From Deltaproteobacteria bacterium (lineage in GTDB: Bacteria > Desulfobacterota > Desulfobacteria > Desulfobacterales > Desulfobacteraceae): a DNA stretch of 23,393 bases. Positions within the stretch are counted from its first letter, which is position 1. Each line of letters starts with the position of its first letter. The translations under genes and the position numbers were made by a program. The stretch covers positions 1-23,393 of the forward strand of contig JAFCZY010000018.1 in NCBI GenBank assembly GCA_019314105.1, read 5' to 3'. Below, one piece after another: positions 15,257-23,393 of this stretch. The notes below the pieces were generated by a model, which saw only the letters and a program-made list of their open reading frames with translations, was not told where the DNA came from and did not search any database.

Positions 15257-15931
15257 TCAGGGTTTCTCAGCAAGCCAGATGGTATGCCTGCTGCCTTTTC
15301 CGGATTTTCGAGCCCGTACGATGACGGTTTCGGTCTTAAATCCGCACTGTTTCAGGCGGCGGGTGAATGCCTCGTCTGCTTTGGAAGACCAGACGGCCAG
15401 AATTCCTTTGGGGCGGAGAGCCAAAAAGGATGTTTTCAGACCTGTCCCGTCGTAGAGGCGGTCATTGGCTGTCCGGGTAAGCCCGGCAGGGCCGTTGTCC
15501 ACATCAAGAATGATGGCATCCCAGGCGGATTTTTTTTTCATGATGTTTTTTGCCACATCTTCTTCTTTGACAGATACCCGGGGGTCATCCAACGGAACAT
15601 GGGCAAGGTGACCTATATATTCCCGGTTCCATCTGACCACAGCCGGGATCAGTTCGGATACAATGATGCGTGTATCGGCTTTAGATTGTTCAAGTGCTGC
15701 TGCCAGGGTATACCCCATGCCAAGGCCTCCAATGAGAATCTGTAATCCCGATGTTTGTTTAATCCGGCTGCATGTGAGTTTTGCCAGTGCCTCTTCGGAA
15801 CCGTGGACGCGGCTGTCCATCAGCTCTGTTCCTGCGGTTCGGATGGAAAATTCCGAGCCTCGCTTCAGTAGAATGATTTCTCCTTCATGTCCGGGGATTT
15901 TGGCCCGGTCAATTTCTTCCCAGGGGATCAC
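15257..15931 (-). CDS. Spermidine-synthase-like methyltransferase-fold protein
   Basis: The 224-residue protein has a Rossmann methyltransferase fold of the SpeE-like type. GGLGMGYTLAAAL forms the glycine-rich SAM-type loop, IIVSELIPAVVRWNRE the second strand with its acidic residue, and AIILDVDNGPAGLT the fourth strand with an Asp. An N-terminal beta part (LLKRGSEFSIRTAGTELMDS) matches the small domain of this family. True spermidine synthases are longer (about 280) and carry a conserved aminopropyl-acceptor segment not evident here, so polyamine synthesis is doubtful. The start is GTG 15931 after a GAGGGA site. It is convergent with the ABC-F gene with 31 bases between them and follows the hydrolase by 24 bases, so these two probably share a transcript. 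The substrate is unknown. Confidence 0.8.
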   Translation of the reverse strand: MIPWEEIDRAKIPGHEGEIILLKRGSEFSIRTAGTELMDSRVHGSEEALAKLTCSRIKQTSGLQILIGGLGMGYTLAAALEQSKADTRIIVSELIPAVVRWNREYIGHLAHVPLDDPRVSVKEEDVAKNIMKKKSAWDAIILDVDNGPAGLTRTANDRLYDGTGLKTSFLALRPKGILAVWSSKADEAFTRRLKQCGFKTETVIVRARKSGKGSRHTIWLAEKP

Positions 15932-15955
15932 AGTCTTTCCCTCATATTTTATTAT

Positions 15956-16729
15956 TTAGCCTTTAATTTTATGAATAAATTGAACCATGATATTTAATAC
16001 TTTTTCAGGCTGTTCAAGGTGGGGTGAGTGCCTGCAATCATCAATCAGATAAGTTTTGGCATGTTTGACATGGCGTTGAATGGACTCCAACTGTTTTTTG
16101 GTCCCATACGGATCGCCTTTTCCCTGGATGGCAAGCATGGGAACTTTGATTCTGCATAAGTATTTTTCAATGTTCCAGTTAATGAACCTGGGGTTTAACC
16201 ATACATCATTCCAGCCCCTGAATGCATTATCCGTATTTTTACCATGATATTTTTCAAGGCCTTGCCTTAAGGTATGCTGTTCATAATTTATTTTTGCCTG
16301 TTGGATGCAATCCACGGTGATTTGTTCGCAAAAAACATGGGCTGCTTCCGTGATTAAGCCTTTCAGGCCTTTTGTATAGGGACTGCCGGCAAAGATAGTT
16401 CCAATTGATCCGCCATCAGAATGCCCGATCAGGATATAGTCTTTGATTTGAGTTTCTTTTATAATTTCAGGTAGTATGCTTAACGCTTCTTTGTGCATAA
16501 AATTGATTTTCCACGGAGTAGGGCATGGATCTGAATTACCGTATCCAAACCGTGAAAAAACCAGTGATGGGCAACCGGTCTCCTGAGATATTTTTCGGGG
16601 GAAATCTTTCCACATTCCGGTACACCCTAGCCCTTCATGCAAAAAGATCAGGGTTGACTGATCTTTTTGTCTTTTCTGATGCCATTGTACCTCAATTTTT
16701 TGGGTACCCAGTTTTAAAAAGTTTGTCAA
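15956..16729 (-). CDS. Alpha/beta hydrolase
   Basis: The 257-residue protein has the alpha/beta-hydrolase fold with a visible triad: nucleophile Ser104 in IGHSDGGS, Asp206 in GKGDPYGT and His234 in CRHSPHLEQP. The oxyanion loop is HEGLGCTGMW near residue 31. No signal peptide is seen, so it is probably cytoplasmic. The family includes esterases, lactonases and acyl-CoA or ring-cleavage C-C hydrolases; the sequence alone does not separate them. The start is TTG 16729 with a strong AAGGAAAGGGGG site and no better alternative. An 8-base tandem repeat (TACAGTAT twice, 16749-16764) lies just upstream and might be part of its control region. The SpeE-like gene follows. Confidence 0.85.
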   Translation of the reverse strand: MTNFLKLGTQKIEVQWHQKRQKDQSTLIFLHEGLGCTGMWKDFPRKISQETGCPSLVFSRFGYGNSDPCPTPWKINFMHKEALSILPEIIKETQIKDYILIGHSDGGSIGTIFAGSPYTKGLKGLITEAAHVFCEQITVDCIQQAKINYEQHTLRQGLEKYHGKNTDNAFRGWNDVWLNPRFINWNIEKYLCRIKVPMLAIQGKGDPYGTKKQLESIQRHVKHAKTYLIDDCRHSPHLEQPEKVLNIMVQFIHKIKG

Positions 16730-16794
16730 ATTTTACGCCCCCTTTCCTTACAGTATTACAGTATTATTCGGCATAAGACAAACACAAACAACGC

Positions 16795-16839
16795 TTATAG
16801 CCTGCCCTAGCCGTCATGTATGGTCAGAGCAGGCTATAA
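16795..16839 (-). terminator. Hairpin downstream of the CoA-ligase operon
   Basis: TTATAGCCTGC (16795-16805) pairs with GCAGGCTATAA (16829-16839), an 11-bp perfect stem with a 23-base loop. It lies 26 bases past the ligase stop. On the minus strand it is followed by a moderately T-rich GCGTTGTTTGTGTTTG, so it would serve as a weak intrinsic terminator or RNA-stabilising hairpin. Confidence 0.55.
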
Positions 16840-16864
16840 AACAAGCAGGTAATTGTATGAATAA

Positions 16865-18436
16865 TTAAACCGGCAAAGCCTTTTGTTCTTCCTGTTTTTT
16901 TAATTCGAATCGTTTCACCTTGCCAGTGGCAGTTTTAGGCAGATCGTCCACAAAATAAATCCAACGGGGGAATTTATAGTGGGCCAGCTCTTTTTTTACA
17001 TATGCTTTTATTTCTTTCTCAAGCTCCTCTGATGGAGAAAATCCCTTATTTAACACAAGATAAGCACAGGGTTTTACAAGATTTTCTTCATCCCTGCTAG
17101 GTACAACCGCACTTTCAAGAACAGAAGGATGCCCTATCAGACATGCCTCAACTTCAATAGGGGAAACCCATATACCGCCAACCTTTAACATGTCATTTGA
17201 CCGTCCCACATAAAAGAAAAATCCCTCTTCATCTACAAAAAATTTATCATCGGTATTAAACCATTCGCCTAACATGGCTTCTTTGGTTTTTTCATGTCTG
17301 TTCCAATAATAGGCTGCCGTGCTGTCTCCTTTAATCAAAAGAGTTCCGATCTCTCCTTGCGGCACTTCATTGAAATCATTGTCCACAATCTTTGCTTCAT
17401 ATCCGGGCACAATCTGCCCCGTACTTCCCGGTCGGATATCTTCCACCCGGTTGGAAACATAGATATGAGCGATCTCCGTAGACCCGATACCATCAAGGAT
17501 GTCCACATTAAATTGATCTTTCCAGCGGTGGAAGATATCTGCGGGCAAGGCTTCGCCTGCAGACACACAAAGCCTGATCCCATTTACCTTTCCTTTTTCC
17601 GCTGCGAGCATGGCGCCGTACAGAGTGGGGACCCCAAAGAACAAAGTGGGTTGGTGAAGGGCAATGGTCTTATAGACAGATTCCGGTGTGGGGCGTTCCG
17701 GCATTAATACGGTTGTAGCCCCGACACTGAAAGGAAAATAAGTTCCATTACCCAGTCCATAGGCGAAAAACAATTTTGCAGCGGAAAAACAAATATCGTT
17801 TTCTTTGATCTGTAACACCTGCTTACCGTAGGTTTCAACGCTGAACAGCATATCATGCTGCAAATGGACTGTTCCTTTGGGTTTTCCGGTTGAGCCTGAA
17901 CTGTACAGCCAGAAACAGGTATCATCGGGACTGGTCAGAGCAGGTTCAAGCGTATCGGACTGGTCACTGATAAAATTCTCATATGTCATGGTATCCGGCT
18001 TGTCCTGGCTGCTATTAACCATGATGACCCGCTCAAGAAATTTCAATTCGGATTTGATTTCTTCAATATTGAAATACAGACTTTCATCAACTACCAGAAT
18101 CCTTGCCCGGCTGTCATTTAAAAAGTAAAGATAATCCTTTGGCCGCATCAGGGTATTCAGACAGATGGGAACTGCACCGGATTTAATAGAGCCAAAAAAA
18201 ACAACCGGGTAGAGTTCCATATCCAGCATCAGCACGGCCACTCGATCTTCCATTCGGATTTCTGACGACAAAAGGGCATTGCCGAACCGATTGACTTCTC
18301 TGGCAAGTGTTCCATAGGTCATCTGCCGGTCTTCACACAGAACAGCGACCTTGTCTTTTCTTCCTTCACGGATATTTCTATCCACAAAATAATCTGCGGC
18401 ATTAAAATATTCAGATTCAAGAACTTCCTGTATCAT
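16865..18436 (-). CDS. Benzoate-CoA-ligase-family aryl acid:CoA ligase (AMP-forming)
   Basis: About 523 residues form an acyl-adenylate ligase of the benzoate-CoA-ligase branch. It has the P-loop YSSGSTGKPKGTVH, GVPTLYGAML, SAGEALPADIFHRW, LDGIGSTEIAHIY, the hinge FYVGRSNDMLKVGGIWVSP, and the catalytic Lys in LPKTATGKVKRF near the C-terminus. It would activate an aromatic or cyclic acid with ATP and CoA to AMP and diphosphate. Benzoate, 2-aminobenzoate and indoleacetate are all possible; the pathway predicted from the other operon would yield 2-aminobenzoyl-CoA. ATG 18436 is preferred over the TTG at 18442 because AGGAGG lies nine bases before it. It is the last gene of a sigma-54-type operon with the symporter, which implies uptake and activation of the same acid. 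Confidence 0.9.
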   Translation of the reverse strand: MIQEVLESEYFNAADYFVDRNIREGRKDKVAVLCEDRQMTYGTLAREVNRFGNALLSSEIRMEDRVAVLMLDMELYPVVFFGSIKSGAVPICLNTLMRPKDYLYFLNDSRARILVVDESLYFNIEEIKSELKFLERVIMVNSSQDKPDTMTYENFISDQSDTLEPALTSPDDTCFWLYSSGSTGKPKGTVHLQHDMLFSVETYGKQVLQIKENDICFSAAKLFFAYGLGNGTYFPFSVGATTVLMPERPTPESVYKTIALHQPTLFFGVPTLYGAMLAAEKGKVNGIRLCVSAGEALPADIFHRWKDQFNVDILDGIGSTEIAHIYVSNRVEDIRPGSTGQIVPGYEAKIVDNDFNEVPQGEIGTLLIKGDSTAAYYWNRHEKTKEAMLGEWFNTDDKFFVDEEGFFFYVGRSNDMLKVGGIWVSPIEVEACLIGHPSVLESAVVPSRDEENLVKPCAYLVLNKGFSPSEELEKEIKAYVKKELAHYKFPRWIYFVDDLPKTATGKVKRFELKKQEEQKALPV

Positions 18437-18457
18437 AATCAATTTCCTCCTGATAAT

Positions 18458-19951
18458 TTATTTGGTTAAGACTGGATGAAAAAATAAACTAAGACTTTTT
18501 TCTTCTGTTTTGCCAGGGGTCGTCAGGTAAGAGCCGACAAAGAAGACAATACCTGAAATAATAAATGCCGCAAGGAATCCATTTAGTTGAAAAAATGATT
18601 TCTGCGGGAAAAGAACCATGGCTTTTCCACCGACAAAAAAGAAAGTAACATTTAACGAAACGCCCACAAGTATGGATAAAATAGCACCGGTTTTGGTCGC
18701 CCGCTTCCAGTAATAGGCACCCCAAAGAGCGAAAAAGGTTACAGCAACCGTACCGAATGCAATGATGGAAAGTTCTGCCACAGGGGTGTTGGGATTCCAG
18801 GCAATAACCACACATGTCGCCATAATAATCGCCACAAACATCCTTGCAATATTAATGAGTTCCGATGCTTTGGTTGCCGGTCTCATTGTTTTAATAATAT
18901 CAATTGAAAGATTGGTAGCATTCCCAAAAACAAGGCCGTTCACCGTTGACATAGCCGCGGTAAAACCGCCAGCCACAGCAAATGCTGCCAGCCAGTCCGG
19001 CATGGTAGCCGAAGCAACAAGCCCATATATTTTATCGGCTTCAACCCCTTTAAGTCCCGGAACAATAGTATTGCCGGCGATGCCAATAAGGGTGGCTATG
19101 GTAATGACGACCAGGCAAAGGCCGCCAAATGAGAGGAACATCGCTTTTAAGCCTTTTACTGACCGACTTGAATACGCATGCATAAAGGGTTGTGGAAAGC
19201 AGACACATCCCAGGCACATGGCGGATGCCATGCCAAAAATCATGGGATAACTCCAGACTTTGCCCCCTGCCCAGCCAATCTGAAACAGATTGGGATGCTT
19301 TGCCAGAACCATCTCCATGGTCGGGACGAACCCGCCATTTTTCATCATGACAAAAAAGAAAAGGACAAACACCATGATGGAAAAAAAGACGCCCTGAATG
19401 GCATTAACCCAGGCAGCCCCTTTCATCCCACCCATTATCAGGTATAATGCAATAAAAAAGGGAACAAAAAACAATCCCATATGAAAAGAGATCATACCTT
19501 CACTCATGGCTTCCAACATGACTCCGATTCCCTGAATCTGGGCGACCAGATATGGAATGGATGCGACAAGAACCACAAGTACCAGGATAATTTTTGTGGC
19601 TGTCCCGTATCTCTCACCAAAGGGTGCCCCCATGGTCATCCAGTTTCTGGCCCTTCCCAAAAGGAATGTTTTTTTGTGCATATAATACCATAAGAACCCT
19701 AAAGGAACCAGATTGGCTGTCAGCACGTATAAAGAGCCAAACCCCAGACGATACCCGAAACTTGACATGCCAAACATGGAAAATGCACTTAAAAAGGATG
19801 CCAGAAGGCTGAAAATTAGAACAAAATAGCCAAGACTTGACCCAGCAACAAAATAATCATCCGCACTTTTTGTAAATCCTTTCTGAAATGCTATATAGCT
19901 GATATAAACCGATACCAGGCAAATACCTGTAATAATAACGACGGCTACCAT
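18458..19951 (-). CDS. Sodium:solute symporter (SSS family)
   Basis: The 497-residue protein is highly hydrophobic, with about 13 predicted membrane helices by eye, and has SSS features: an N-terminal helix, then KSADDYFVAGSSLGYFVLIF, LGRARNWMTMGAPFGERYG and VAGGFTAAMSTVNGLVFGNA, the last matching the small-residue-rich sodium-site helix. The family imports acids such as acetate, pantothenate, proline or aromatic acids with sodium across the inner membrane. The substrate is inferred from the ligase gene 15 bases downstream to be an aromatic or organic acid. Start ATG 19951 follows GGAGAAT. It comes right after the small membrane protein, separated by one base, so the two probably act together. 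Confidence 0.92.
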   Translation of the reverse strand: MVAVVIITGICLVSVYISYIAFQKGFTKSADDYFVAGSSLGYFVLIFSLLASFLSAFSMFGMSSFGYRLGFGSLYVLTANLVPLGFLWYYMHKKTFLLGRARNWMTMGAPFGERYGTATKIILVLVVLVASIPYLVAQIQGIGVMLEAMSEGMISFHMGLFFVPFFIALYLIMGGMKGAAWVNAIQGVFFSIMVFVLFFFVMMKNGGFVPTMEMVLAKHPNLFQIGWAGGKVWSYPMIFGMASAMCLGCVCFPQPFMHAYSSRSVKGLKAMFLSFGGLCLVVITIATLIGIAGNTIVPGLKGVEADKIYGLVASATMPDWLAAFAVAGGFTAAMSTVNGLVFGNATNLSIDIIKTMRPATKASELINIARMFVAIIMATCVVIAWNPNTPVAELSIIAFGTVAVTFFALWGAYYWKRATKTGAILSILVGVSLNVTFFFVGGKAMVLFPQKSFFQLNGFLAAFIISGIVFFVGSYLTTPGKTEEKSLSLFFHPVLTK

Positions 19952-19952
19952 T

Positions 19953-20243
19953 TTAATTCTCCTTTATGCTGGATTCTTCAGTGATTGTTGTTTTAAGTGC
20001 AGCTATAATTTCTTCAAGATCATCGTCATACAATGCCAGGTCGGTCCAGAACAGATAAATCCATTCAATGACAAAAAGGACGGCACCAATCAACAGCATA
20101 ATGAAAGCCCATGAAGGCATTCCCATGATCAAACTGACTTCGCCATAACTTCCATATCCAATAGGACACCAGCACAACACAGTGAGAACAAGAAATACGA
20201 TTAGAAAAAAAGTTTTTTTGTTTTTGTTTACATTAGACGCCAT
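19953..20243 (-). CDS. Small two-helix membrane protein paired with the symporter
   Basis: The 96-residue protein has a basic N-terminus (NVNKNKKT), two hydrophobic stretches (about 11-32 and 44-68) with a CPIGYGSYGE loop between them, and an acidic C-terminus (YDDDLEEII). Short two-helix proteins of this kind commonly precede SSS transporters (YhdT with PanF, DUF3311 and similar families), but I cannot assign this one to a named family with certainty. A role as accessory subunit of the symporter is inferred from adjacency alone. Start ATG 20243 has an AAAGGAGA site. It is the first gene of the operon, about 70 bases after the expected sigma-54 start point. Confidence 0.8.
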   Translation of the reverse strand: MASNVNKNKKTFFLIVFLVLTVLCWCPIGYGSYGEVSLIMGMPSWAFIMLLIGAVLFVIEWIYLFWTDLALYDDDLEEIIAALKTTITEESSIKEN

Positions 20244-20324
20244 TCACTTTCTCCTTTTTGGTTTAAAGATGTTAAAAATCTCAGGGCATATTTATCAATA
20301 ATAACTTCATCGGTATTTATAGAT

Positions 20325-20340
20325 AGCAAATCATGTGCCA
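20325..20340 (-). promoter_or_regulatory. Sigma-54 (-24/-12) promoter of the symporter-ligase operon
   Basis: The minus strand reads CTGGCACATGATTTGCT (first C at 20341), matching the sigma-54 consensus TGGCAC-N5-TTGCW at every fixed base, with the required 10 bases between GG and GC. Transcription is expected to start near 20314, about 70 bases before the first gene. An NtrC-type activator is encoded immediately upstream. Confidence 0.85.
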
Positions 20341-20425
20341 GTTTTCGGGAATGACTTTTAGCTGTGAAATAGTTACGGGAATGGCAGATTCCAAATATAG
20401 GCGGGATTTGAACGTGATGAATTTA

Positions 20426-20444
20426 CCAGAAAGGAACTTTCCGG
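20426..20444. promoter_or_regulatory. 19-bp dyad, candidate activator binding site
   Basis: CCAGAAAGGAACTTTCCGG is an inverted repeat with 7 of 8 arm positions matching around a 3-base centre. Its centre lies about 121 bases upstream of the expected sigma-54 start, the normal distance for an enhancer-type site. It could instead be a weak terminator for the regulator gene that ends at 20463. CGGGAATG also occurs twice, at 20346 and 20376, 30 bases apart, nearer the promoter. Confidence 0.45.
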
Positions 20445-20462
20445 ACTAGCAAGCTTCTTTCA

Positions 20463-21809
20463 CTACTCCGGGGGAGCTAATTGATATTTTTGGATCTTTT
20501 TTCTTAAGGTAGGCAATGAAATTTCAAGAATCTTAGCCGCCCTGGTTTTATTCCATCGAACCGACTCAAGCGTTTTGAAAATGTGCACACTTTCCATTTG
20601 GGAAAGAGACTGAGAACTGCTGTGTTCTTCGATGGAAACAGGATGGTGTGACAAAAGATCTTCAATGGCATCCAAAAAAATTACACTTCCCCTGGATCGT
20701 ATGGATGCAGATACAATAATATTTTCAAGTTCACGGACATTTCCTGTCCAGGGATGTCGCTTCAGTCTTTCAAGGCAGCCGTCCTGCAAGGTCATTTGTT
20801 TAATTCCCAGTTCATTGGCGGTTTTTTGGGTAAAATGGGCTGCAAGATCATCAATATCAGACGATCTCTGCCTTAAAGAAGGAATGGTCATGGTTACAAC
20901 CTTCAGCCGGTAATAAAGGTCATCCCTGAATGTTTTCTCTCTGACCATTTTTGCAAGGTCTTTGTTGGTGGCTGCAATAATCCTGCACCTGGACTTTAAA
21001 CTATTTTTCCCCCCAACACGCATATACTGCTTTCTTTCAAGGAATCCCAGAAGTTTTCCCTGAAGGTTTAATGGTAACGCCTCGACCTCATCAAGGAAGA
21101 GGGTTCCATCACCGGCCAGTTCAATCTTGCCCGGTCTTGAGCTTACCGCTCCGGTAAAAGCACCTTTCTCGTGGCCGAACAGTTCACTTTCCAGAAGCGT
21201 ATCCACCACAGCTGAACAATCAAAGGTGACAAAGGGTTGATGACAGTATGGACCACTCAAATGTATCCGTCTTGCAACAAGCTCTTTACCGGTACCGGTC
21301 TCACCCGTAATTAGTGTCGTGGCCCTGTTTTGGCAAAGCATACCAATCAGTTTATAAATCTCTTTCATGGCACGGCTTTTACCGACTATTTCATTTTCAC
21401 TATAAGAGATCCGGCTCTCACTTTTCCCCGCTGTTTTAGTGTCTTCATAAAAACTTGCAATCGCATCATTGACTGTTTTTTCAAGCTCATCCGCATCCAA
21501 AGGCTTATGAATATAATCGTAAGCCCCTTTTTTCATAGCTTCTATGGTCGTTTCCATATCCTGAAATGCCGTGATCATAATAATTTTCGTCAGAGGATAA
21601 ATACGATGCATCTGGCTCAACGCATCCAACCCACTACCGTCAGGGAGTCTGATATCAAGAATGACCACCTCCGGGCACAGCTCATTGAACCGATTTAATG
21701 CTGCTTCAATTGTTGATGCTGTATAAACATCATGCCCTTTTTCAGACATGAACATGTCGATTGATTTACGGATCGAATATTCATCATCAACAACCAGAAT
21801 CTTAACCAT
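20463..21809 (-). CDS. NtrC-type sigma-54-dependent response regulator
   Basis: About 448 residues with a receiver domain (phospho-acceptor Asp52 in VILDIRLPDGSG; Lys102 in YIHKPLD), an AAA+ sigma-54 activation domain (Walker A GETGTGKE at 169-176; GAFTGA loop at 216-221; DGTLFLDEVEALP) and a Fis-type C-terminal helix-turn-helix (RWNKTRAAKILEISLPTLRK). It should activate sigma-54 promoters after phosphorylation. ATG 21809 (MVKILVVDDE) is chosen because GGGAG stands just before it and it matches the family start; upstream in-frame codons run into the kinase gene. It overlaps the kinase by 8 bases, so they are a pair. The consensus sigma-54 promoter 120-140 bases past its stop, facing the symporter genes, is its likely target. 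Confidence 0.95.
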   Translation of the reverse strand: MVKILVVDDEYSIRKSIDMFMSEKGHDVYTASTIEAALNRFNELCPEVVILDIRLPDGSGLDALSQMHRIYPLTKIIMITAFQDMETTIEAMKKGAYDYIHKPLDADELEKTVNDAIASFYEDTKTAGKSESRISYSENEIVGKSRAMKEIYKLIGMLCQNRATTLITGETGTGKELVARRIHLSGPYCHQPFVTFDCSAVVDTLLESELFGHEKGAFTGAVSSRPGKIELAGDGTLFLDEVEALPLNLQGKLLGFLERKQYMRVGGKNSLKSRCRIIAATNKDLAKMVREKTFRDDLYYRLKVVTMTIPSLRQRSSDIDDLAAHFTQKTANELGIKQMTLQDGCLERLKRHPWTGNVRELENIIVSASIRSRGSVIFLDAIEDLLSHHPVSIEEHSSSQSLSQMESVHIFKTLESVRWNKTRAAKILEISLPTLRKKIQKYQLAPPE

Positions 21810-23322
21810 TTGTTTCTCCCAGAGGGATGAACACTTCGAATATGGTTCCCCTATCTTTTGCATTATATACCTTTACCATGCCGTCATGGGCTTCTACAAT
21901 TCTTTTCACATTTACAAGACCCAGACCGGTACCTTTTGTTTTCGTAGTATAAAACGGTTCAAAGATATTGGCTAATATATTTTTGGGAATCCCTTTCCCA
22001 TTATCTTCAACCCTGATGGCCAAACAGACCTGATCATTATGAGTTTCCCTGTCGGTTGAAATAATTATTTTACCGAAATCATCAACAGAATCCAGTGCAT
22101 TTAAAAGTAAATTAATAATTAACTGTTCAATTTTCCCTTTATCAACTAAAATTTCTTTTAAACTGCGATTAATATTAATATTACAATCAATACTTTTTCT
22201 ATAAAATTTTATTTCTAACAACTCAACACAGGAATAAATAATAGGGTTGATATCTGTCGGAGCAAGTTGCAATGACATGGGTTTTGCAAAATTAAGAAAT
22301 TCACGCAAAATACCTTCCAGTCGTTTAATTTCTCTTTCTGATATTTGAAGTCGTTCTCTATCATTACCATGCCAGAGAATATTTTTGCTTAAAATCTGTA
22401 AATTCATTTTTATTGATGAAAGGGGATTTCTAATCTCATGGGAAAGAGATGCCGTTAATTTACCGATATACGCCATCCGTTCTATTTCCCTGCTTTTTTT
22501 CTCCATTTCAACCCGCTTTGTAATATCCCTGACAATACAAAGATTATAATTTTTACCTTTAAAAAATGACGGCTTAAAATTAATTTCCGTGGGAAGGTGT
22601 TCTCCCTCCTTTGTCAATCTCTGGTACTCGAATGCATTGGTTCCAACGTTTTGTTTAATAATAATATCCCTTACCTTTTCACGGCTTTTCCGGGCAACAA
22701 AAGACATGAATGATTTTGGGATATTATCAGTTACCCGATACCCATGCATTCTGGAAAAAGCCGGGTTCACAAAATTAATTTTCTCTTTATCCAACACCAG
22801 ATAGCCGTCACTGATATTTTCAACAAGGGTTTTGTACTTATGTTCAGATTTTTTCAATTCCGCTGTTCTTGCTGTCACATCTTGTTCAAGCTGACTCGCG
22901 TATTTTTTTAAATATGTTTCATGCGTTTTTTGAAAGTGATGGCTAAACCGATGAATGGTATAGGCAAGGCCCGTATTAATGGCTTCAATATTTTTGCACA
23001 ACAATTGTGCCGGGGATTCTTTTATAAGGAAGGGAATGAGAATCTGCCGGTAAAGTTCAAATGCTTTTTGGACGTCATCCAGAGGAAAGCCTGACTCTAA
23101 TCGGATTTTTGTAATTTCATTGATGAACTCATTGATCAGGGTATAGTCATTATAGACAAGCACCTGGCAGAACGAATCATACGCCTTGCCTATGGTCATG
23201 GCCAATTCTTTCAAGGGCCTTTTGACATAATGCTCAGATACATCATACTTGAGCTTTTTTTTCCACTCAAGTACAACCCGATCTCTATGTCTGTTCAGGA
23301 AATCTTCCCATTTAAACTTCAT
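21802..23322 (-). CDS. Sensor histidine kinase with RsbRD_N-like and PAS domains
   Basis: About 506 residues from ATG 23322 (MKFKWEDFLN). An in-frame TTG at 23340 is less likely, though neither start has a clear ribosome site. The first 130 residues form a helical domain resembling the RsbRD N-terminal (globin-like) domain (RDRVVLEWKKKL; FPLDDVQKAFELYRQILIPF). A PAS domain follows (about 158-270; GYLVLDKEKINFVNPAFSRM), then HisKA with His295 (SLSHEIRNPLSSIKMNL) and an HATPase domain (NLLLNALDSVDD; VEDNGKGIP; TKTKGTGLGLVNVKRI). No membrane segment is seen, so a cytoplasmic signal is likely, perhaps the imported acid or its CoA ester; this is inference. It overlaps and surely signals to the NtrC-type regulator. 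Confidence 0.93.
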   Translation of the reverse strand: MKFKWEDFLNRHRDRVVLEWKKKLKYDVSEHYVKRPLKELAMTIGKAYDSFCQVLVYNDYTLINEFINEITKIRLESGFPLDDVQKAFELYRQILIPFLIKESPAQLLCKNIEAINTGLAYTIHRFSHHFQKTHETYLKKYASQLEQDVTARTAELKKSEHKYKTLVENISDGYLVLDKEKINFVNPAFSRMHGYRVTDNIPKSFMSFVARKSREKVRDIIIKQNVGTNAFEYQRLTKEGEHLPTEINFKPSFFKGKNYNLCIVRDITKRVEMEKKSREIERMAYIGKLTASLSHEIRNPLSSIKMNLQILSKNILWHGNDRERLQISEREIKRLEGILREFLNFAKPMSLQLAPTDINPIIYSCVELLEIKFYRKSIDCNININRSLKEILVDKGKIEQLIINLLLNALDSVDDFGKIIISTDRETHNDQVCLAIRVEDNGKGIPKNILANIFEPFYTTKTKGTGLGLVNVKRIVEAHDGMVKVYNAKDRGTIFEVFIPLGETNG

Positions 23323-23393
23323 CACGATAAAAATTCTCAATGCATTAAAAAGTATATTTGATCAAAAAAATTCAGACTTATATAGATTCGATT

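Noticed and set aside
15257..15931. True spermidine synthase
   Set aside because: Shorter than the family, lacks a recognisable aminopropyl-acceptor segment and no other polyamine genes are near; only the SAM-type fold is supported.

Overview
The window looks like chromosomal DNA of an anaerobic, probably sulfate-reducing deltaproteobacterium of the Desulfobacterales type. This is inferred from the gene families, not from a marker gene: a ferredoxin-fused EtfA, an indolepyruvate:ferredoxin oxidoreductase, a benzoate-CoA-ligase relative, a sigma-54 two-component system and a cysteine-rich histidine kinase. There are no rRNA, tRNA, CRISPR or insertion-sequence features. Almost all genes lie on the minus strand; the one plus-strand gene is an ABC-F protein at 13600-15225.

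Region 1 (1-11450, minus strand) is one long catabolic operon. In transcription order it holds iorA (broken), iorB, a class III CoA-transferase, etfB, etfA with an N-terminal ferredoxin domain, an acyl-CoA dehydrogenase, a GntR/FCD regulator, meaB, a B12-binding mutase small subunit, a mutase large subunit (broken) and the start of a hydantoinase/oxoprolinase A-type gene cut by the window edge. The genes overlap or nearly touch. A TTGACA promoter whose -10 lies inside a triple GTATAC repeat precedes iorA and is a likely target of the embedded GntR protein. The gene set matches anaerobic indoleacetate (auxin) degradation as worked out in Aromatoleum: a hydantoinase opens the oxindole ring, a CoA-transferase makes an arylsuccinyl-CoA, a B12 mutase makes an arylmethyl-malonyl-CoA, and a decarboxylating acyl-CoA dehydrogenase makes an aryl-acrylyl-CoA. 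Two enzymes carry fitting residue changes. The mutase keeps the carboxylate-binding Tyr/Arg pair but has a glycine-rich loop where the pocket His/Gln normally sit. The dehydrogenase lacks the usual catalytic Glu, as expected if loss of CO2 replaces proton abstraction. IorAB would feed the route from arylpyruvates such as indolepyruvate.

The mutase gene is disrupted by two short tandem duplications (52 bp perfect; 56 bp with three mismatches including a stop), and iorA by a small frame-shifting loss in a conserved motif. Either the pathway is decaying here or these are assembly errors; the sequence alone cannot decide.

Region 2 (11461-16729) holds a PAS-GAF histidine kinase with a C-terminal Cys cluster, a YbiT-like ABC-F gene behind a hairpin and leader ORF, a spermidine-synthase-like methyltransferase-fold protein and an alpha/beta hydrolase.

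Region 3 (16865-23322) is a second catabolic unit: a small two-helix membrane protein, a sodium:solute symporter and a benzoate-CoA-ligase-family enzyme, read from a consensus sigma-54 promoter with an upstream dyad. The adjacent RsbRD_N-PAS histidine kinase and NtrC-type regulator are the likely controllers. Uptake and CoA activation of an aromatic acid thus seem to be controlled separately from the GntR-controlled degradation operon.
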